NCBI GenBank assembly: GCA_002299195.1
Contig: DBOA01000092.1
Location: 1 to 6,316, forward strand
DNA: 6,316 nucleotides
DNA from: Sphingomonadales bacterium UBA658
Lineage (GTDB): Bacteria > Pseudomonadota > Alphaproteobacteria > Sphingomonadales > Sphingomonadaceae
Direction: 5' to 3'
This document shows positions 5,538 through 6,316 of the stretch, one piece after another. The notes below the pieces were generated by a model. That model saw nothing but the letters and a program-made list of their open reading frames with translations. It did not search any database and was not told where the DNA came from. The translations under genes and the position numbers were made by a program. Position 1 is the first letter of the stretch. Every line of letters starts with the position of its first letter.

Positions 5538-6316
5538 TCATTGAAATATTGTTTCAAAATAACGTCTATTTGAATCATTTATTTCATCGACGATACGAGG
5601 CCATGCGGCGGGGGCTTGGTTCCTGAACCAGGTAAACTGCCGCTTTGCATATTGGCGGGTCGCAATTTGGCCGCGTTCGATGGCCTGGGCCTCCGACATA
5701 GTGCCGCCAAGAAGTGCAGCGATCTCGGGTACGCCAATGGCCCGCATGATTGGCGCATCGTGGGGCATTTGCTGCGCCAATAAGGCTTCAACTTCCTGAA
5801 TAGCGCCGCTTTGCATCATCTGTTCAAACCGCATGTCGCACCGTTGATACAGCCATTCACGCGGCGGCAAAAGGAGGAGGGGGTGCAGCGAGATGTCTTG
5901 CGCGATGCCGCCCGTCTTAATTTTGCGCCATTCGCTGATGCTGCGCCCAGTGCCTTCAATAACCTCAAGCGCTCGGGTGATCCGGATGATATCCGCTGGG
6001 CCCAAGGTTGCCGCTACTGCAGGGTCGAGCTTTTGGAGTGCCGCAAAAGCTTGTTCGACTGGCATTGCCCGAATGCGGGTGCGTAGTTCTGGGTCAATCT
6101 CCGGTATGGGTGCGATGCCGTCGAGTAATGTTTGGATATATAGGCCGCTGCCCCCGACCAGTACAGGCAGCGCGCCTGCGTCATGCGCTTCGTCAATCGC
6201 GTCTTTCGCATCATTGGTCCAGCGCGCCGCCGAACAATGCGTTTGCCCATCCAGATATCCGAATAAACGGTGCGGCGCGCTGCGTTGTTCGCCTTCGGTC
6301 GGTTGGGCGCTGAGTA
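5538..6316 (-). CDS. miaA: tRNA dimethylallyltransferase (5' truncated by window edge)
   Basis: The minus frame is open from the window edge (first whole codon at 6314) to TGA at 5540-5538 and gives 258 residues. The family usually has about 300-320, so roughly 50 N-terminal residues, including the P-loop, are missing. MiaA transfers a dimethylallyl group from DMAPP to N6 of A37 in tRNAs reading U-initial codons. Visible hallmarks are LSAQPTEGEQRSAPHRLFGY (1-20), CSAARW (27-32), LPVLVGGSGLYIQTLLDGI (49-67), the DIIRITRALEV helix (about 108-118), IMRAIGVPEI (189-198) and TRQYAKRQFTWFRNQ (219-233). The Met at 6065 is internal, not the start: 83 in-frame family-matching residues precede it. The gene lies upstream of ilvB on the same strand, 83 bases away. 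No T-run hairpin follows the stop, so some read-through into ilvB is possible. Confidence 0.96.
   Translation of the reverse strand, partial: LSAQPTEGEQRSAPHRLFGYLDGQTHCSAARWTNDAKDAIDEAHDAGALPVLVGGSGLYIQTLLDGIAPIPEIDPELRTRIRAMPVEQAFAALQKLDPAVAATLGPADIIRITRALEVIEGTGRSISEWRKIKTGGIAQDISLHPLLLLPPREWLYQRCDMRFEQMMQSGAIQEVEALLAQQMPHDAPIMRAIGVPEIAALLGGTMSEAQAIERGQIATRQYAKRQFTWFRNQAPAAWPRIVDEINDSNRRYFETIFQ
5541..5557 (-). repeat. Small inverted repeat at the 3' end of miaA
   Basis: TTGAAA (5541-5546) and TTTCAA (5552-5557) are perfect inverted copies around a five-base loop. They fall in the last codons of miaA, just before its stop. The stem is A/T-rich and weak, and no T run follows it on the minus strand (ATGATTATCG), so it is unlikely to terminate miaA efficiently. 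Confidence 0.35.

Noticed and set aside
5538..6065. A miaA start at the Met at 6065
   Set aside because: Eighty-three in-frame codons before it match MiaA, including LVGGSGLY, so this Met is internal and the real start is outside the window.
6014..6313. Open frames on both strands at the right edge in other frames than miaA
   Set aside because: The miaA frame continues unbroken to the window edge with clear family residues, so the others are shadows.

Overview
The window looks like a chromosomal segment of an alphaproteobacterium, most probably a sphingomonad (order Sphingomonadales). That rests on the wording of the AHAS, KARI and nitronate monooxygenase proteins, the run miaA - ilvB - ilvN - ilvC, and a moderate GC content (mid-50s percent by eye). 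The genus assignment is inference; no database was searched.

Layout from left to right. Bases 2-151 (+) hold the last 49 codons of a 2-isopropylmalate synthase gene (leuA), cut by the window edge, followed by a hairpin. After a 140-base spacer, 292-1263 (+) encodes a nitronate monooxygenase-family flavoprotein that ends in a strong strand-specific intrinsic terminator. Facing it, on the minus strand, are a secreted YceI-family protein (2000-1371) and, upstream of that, the branched-chain amino acid operon ilvB (5454-3694), ilvN (3694-3179) and ilvC (3096-2077). ilvB and ilvN overlap by one base (TAATG). A compound hairpin fills much of the ilvN-ilvC gap, and an intrinsic terminator follows ilvC just before the yceI ribosome-binding site. 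The right end, 5538 to beyond 6316 (-), is miaA (tRNA dimethylallyltransferase), missing its N-terminal P-loop region.

How the genes work together. IlvB/IlvN (acetohydroxyacid synthase) make 2-acetolactate and 2-aceto-2-hydroxybutyrate. IlvC reduces and isomerises these to the dihydroxy acids of valine and isoleucine synthesis. LeuA takes 2-ketoisovalerate from the valine branch into leucine synthesis, so four of the seven genes belong to one pathway although leuA is read from the opposite strand. MiaA, the nitronate monooxygenase and YceI have no evident role in that pathway.

This is essentially a housekeeping region. I found no mobile element, CRISPR array, RNA gene, toxin or defence module, and nothing that I would call an undescribed system. 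The points worth a second look are small: a Glu in place of the usual Asp metal ligand in IlvB, the nested hairpin between ilvN and ilvC, a possible promoter buried in the ilvC terminator, and a very short ilvB leader carrying a perfect palindrome.
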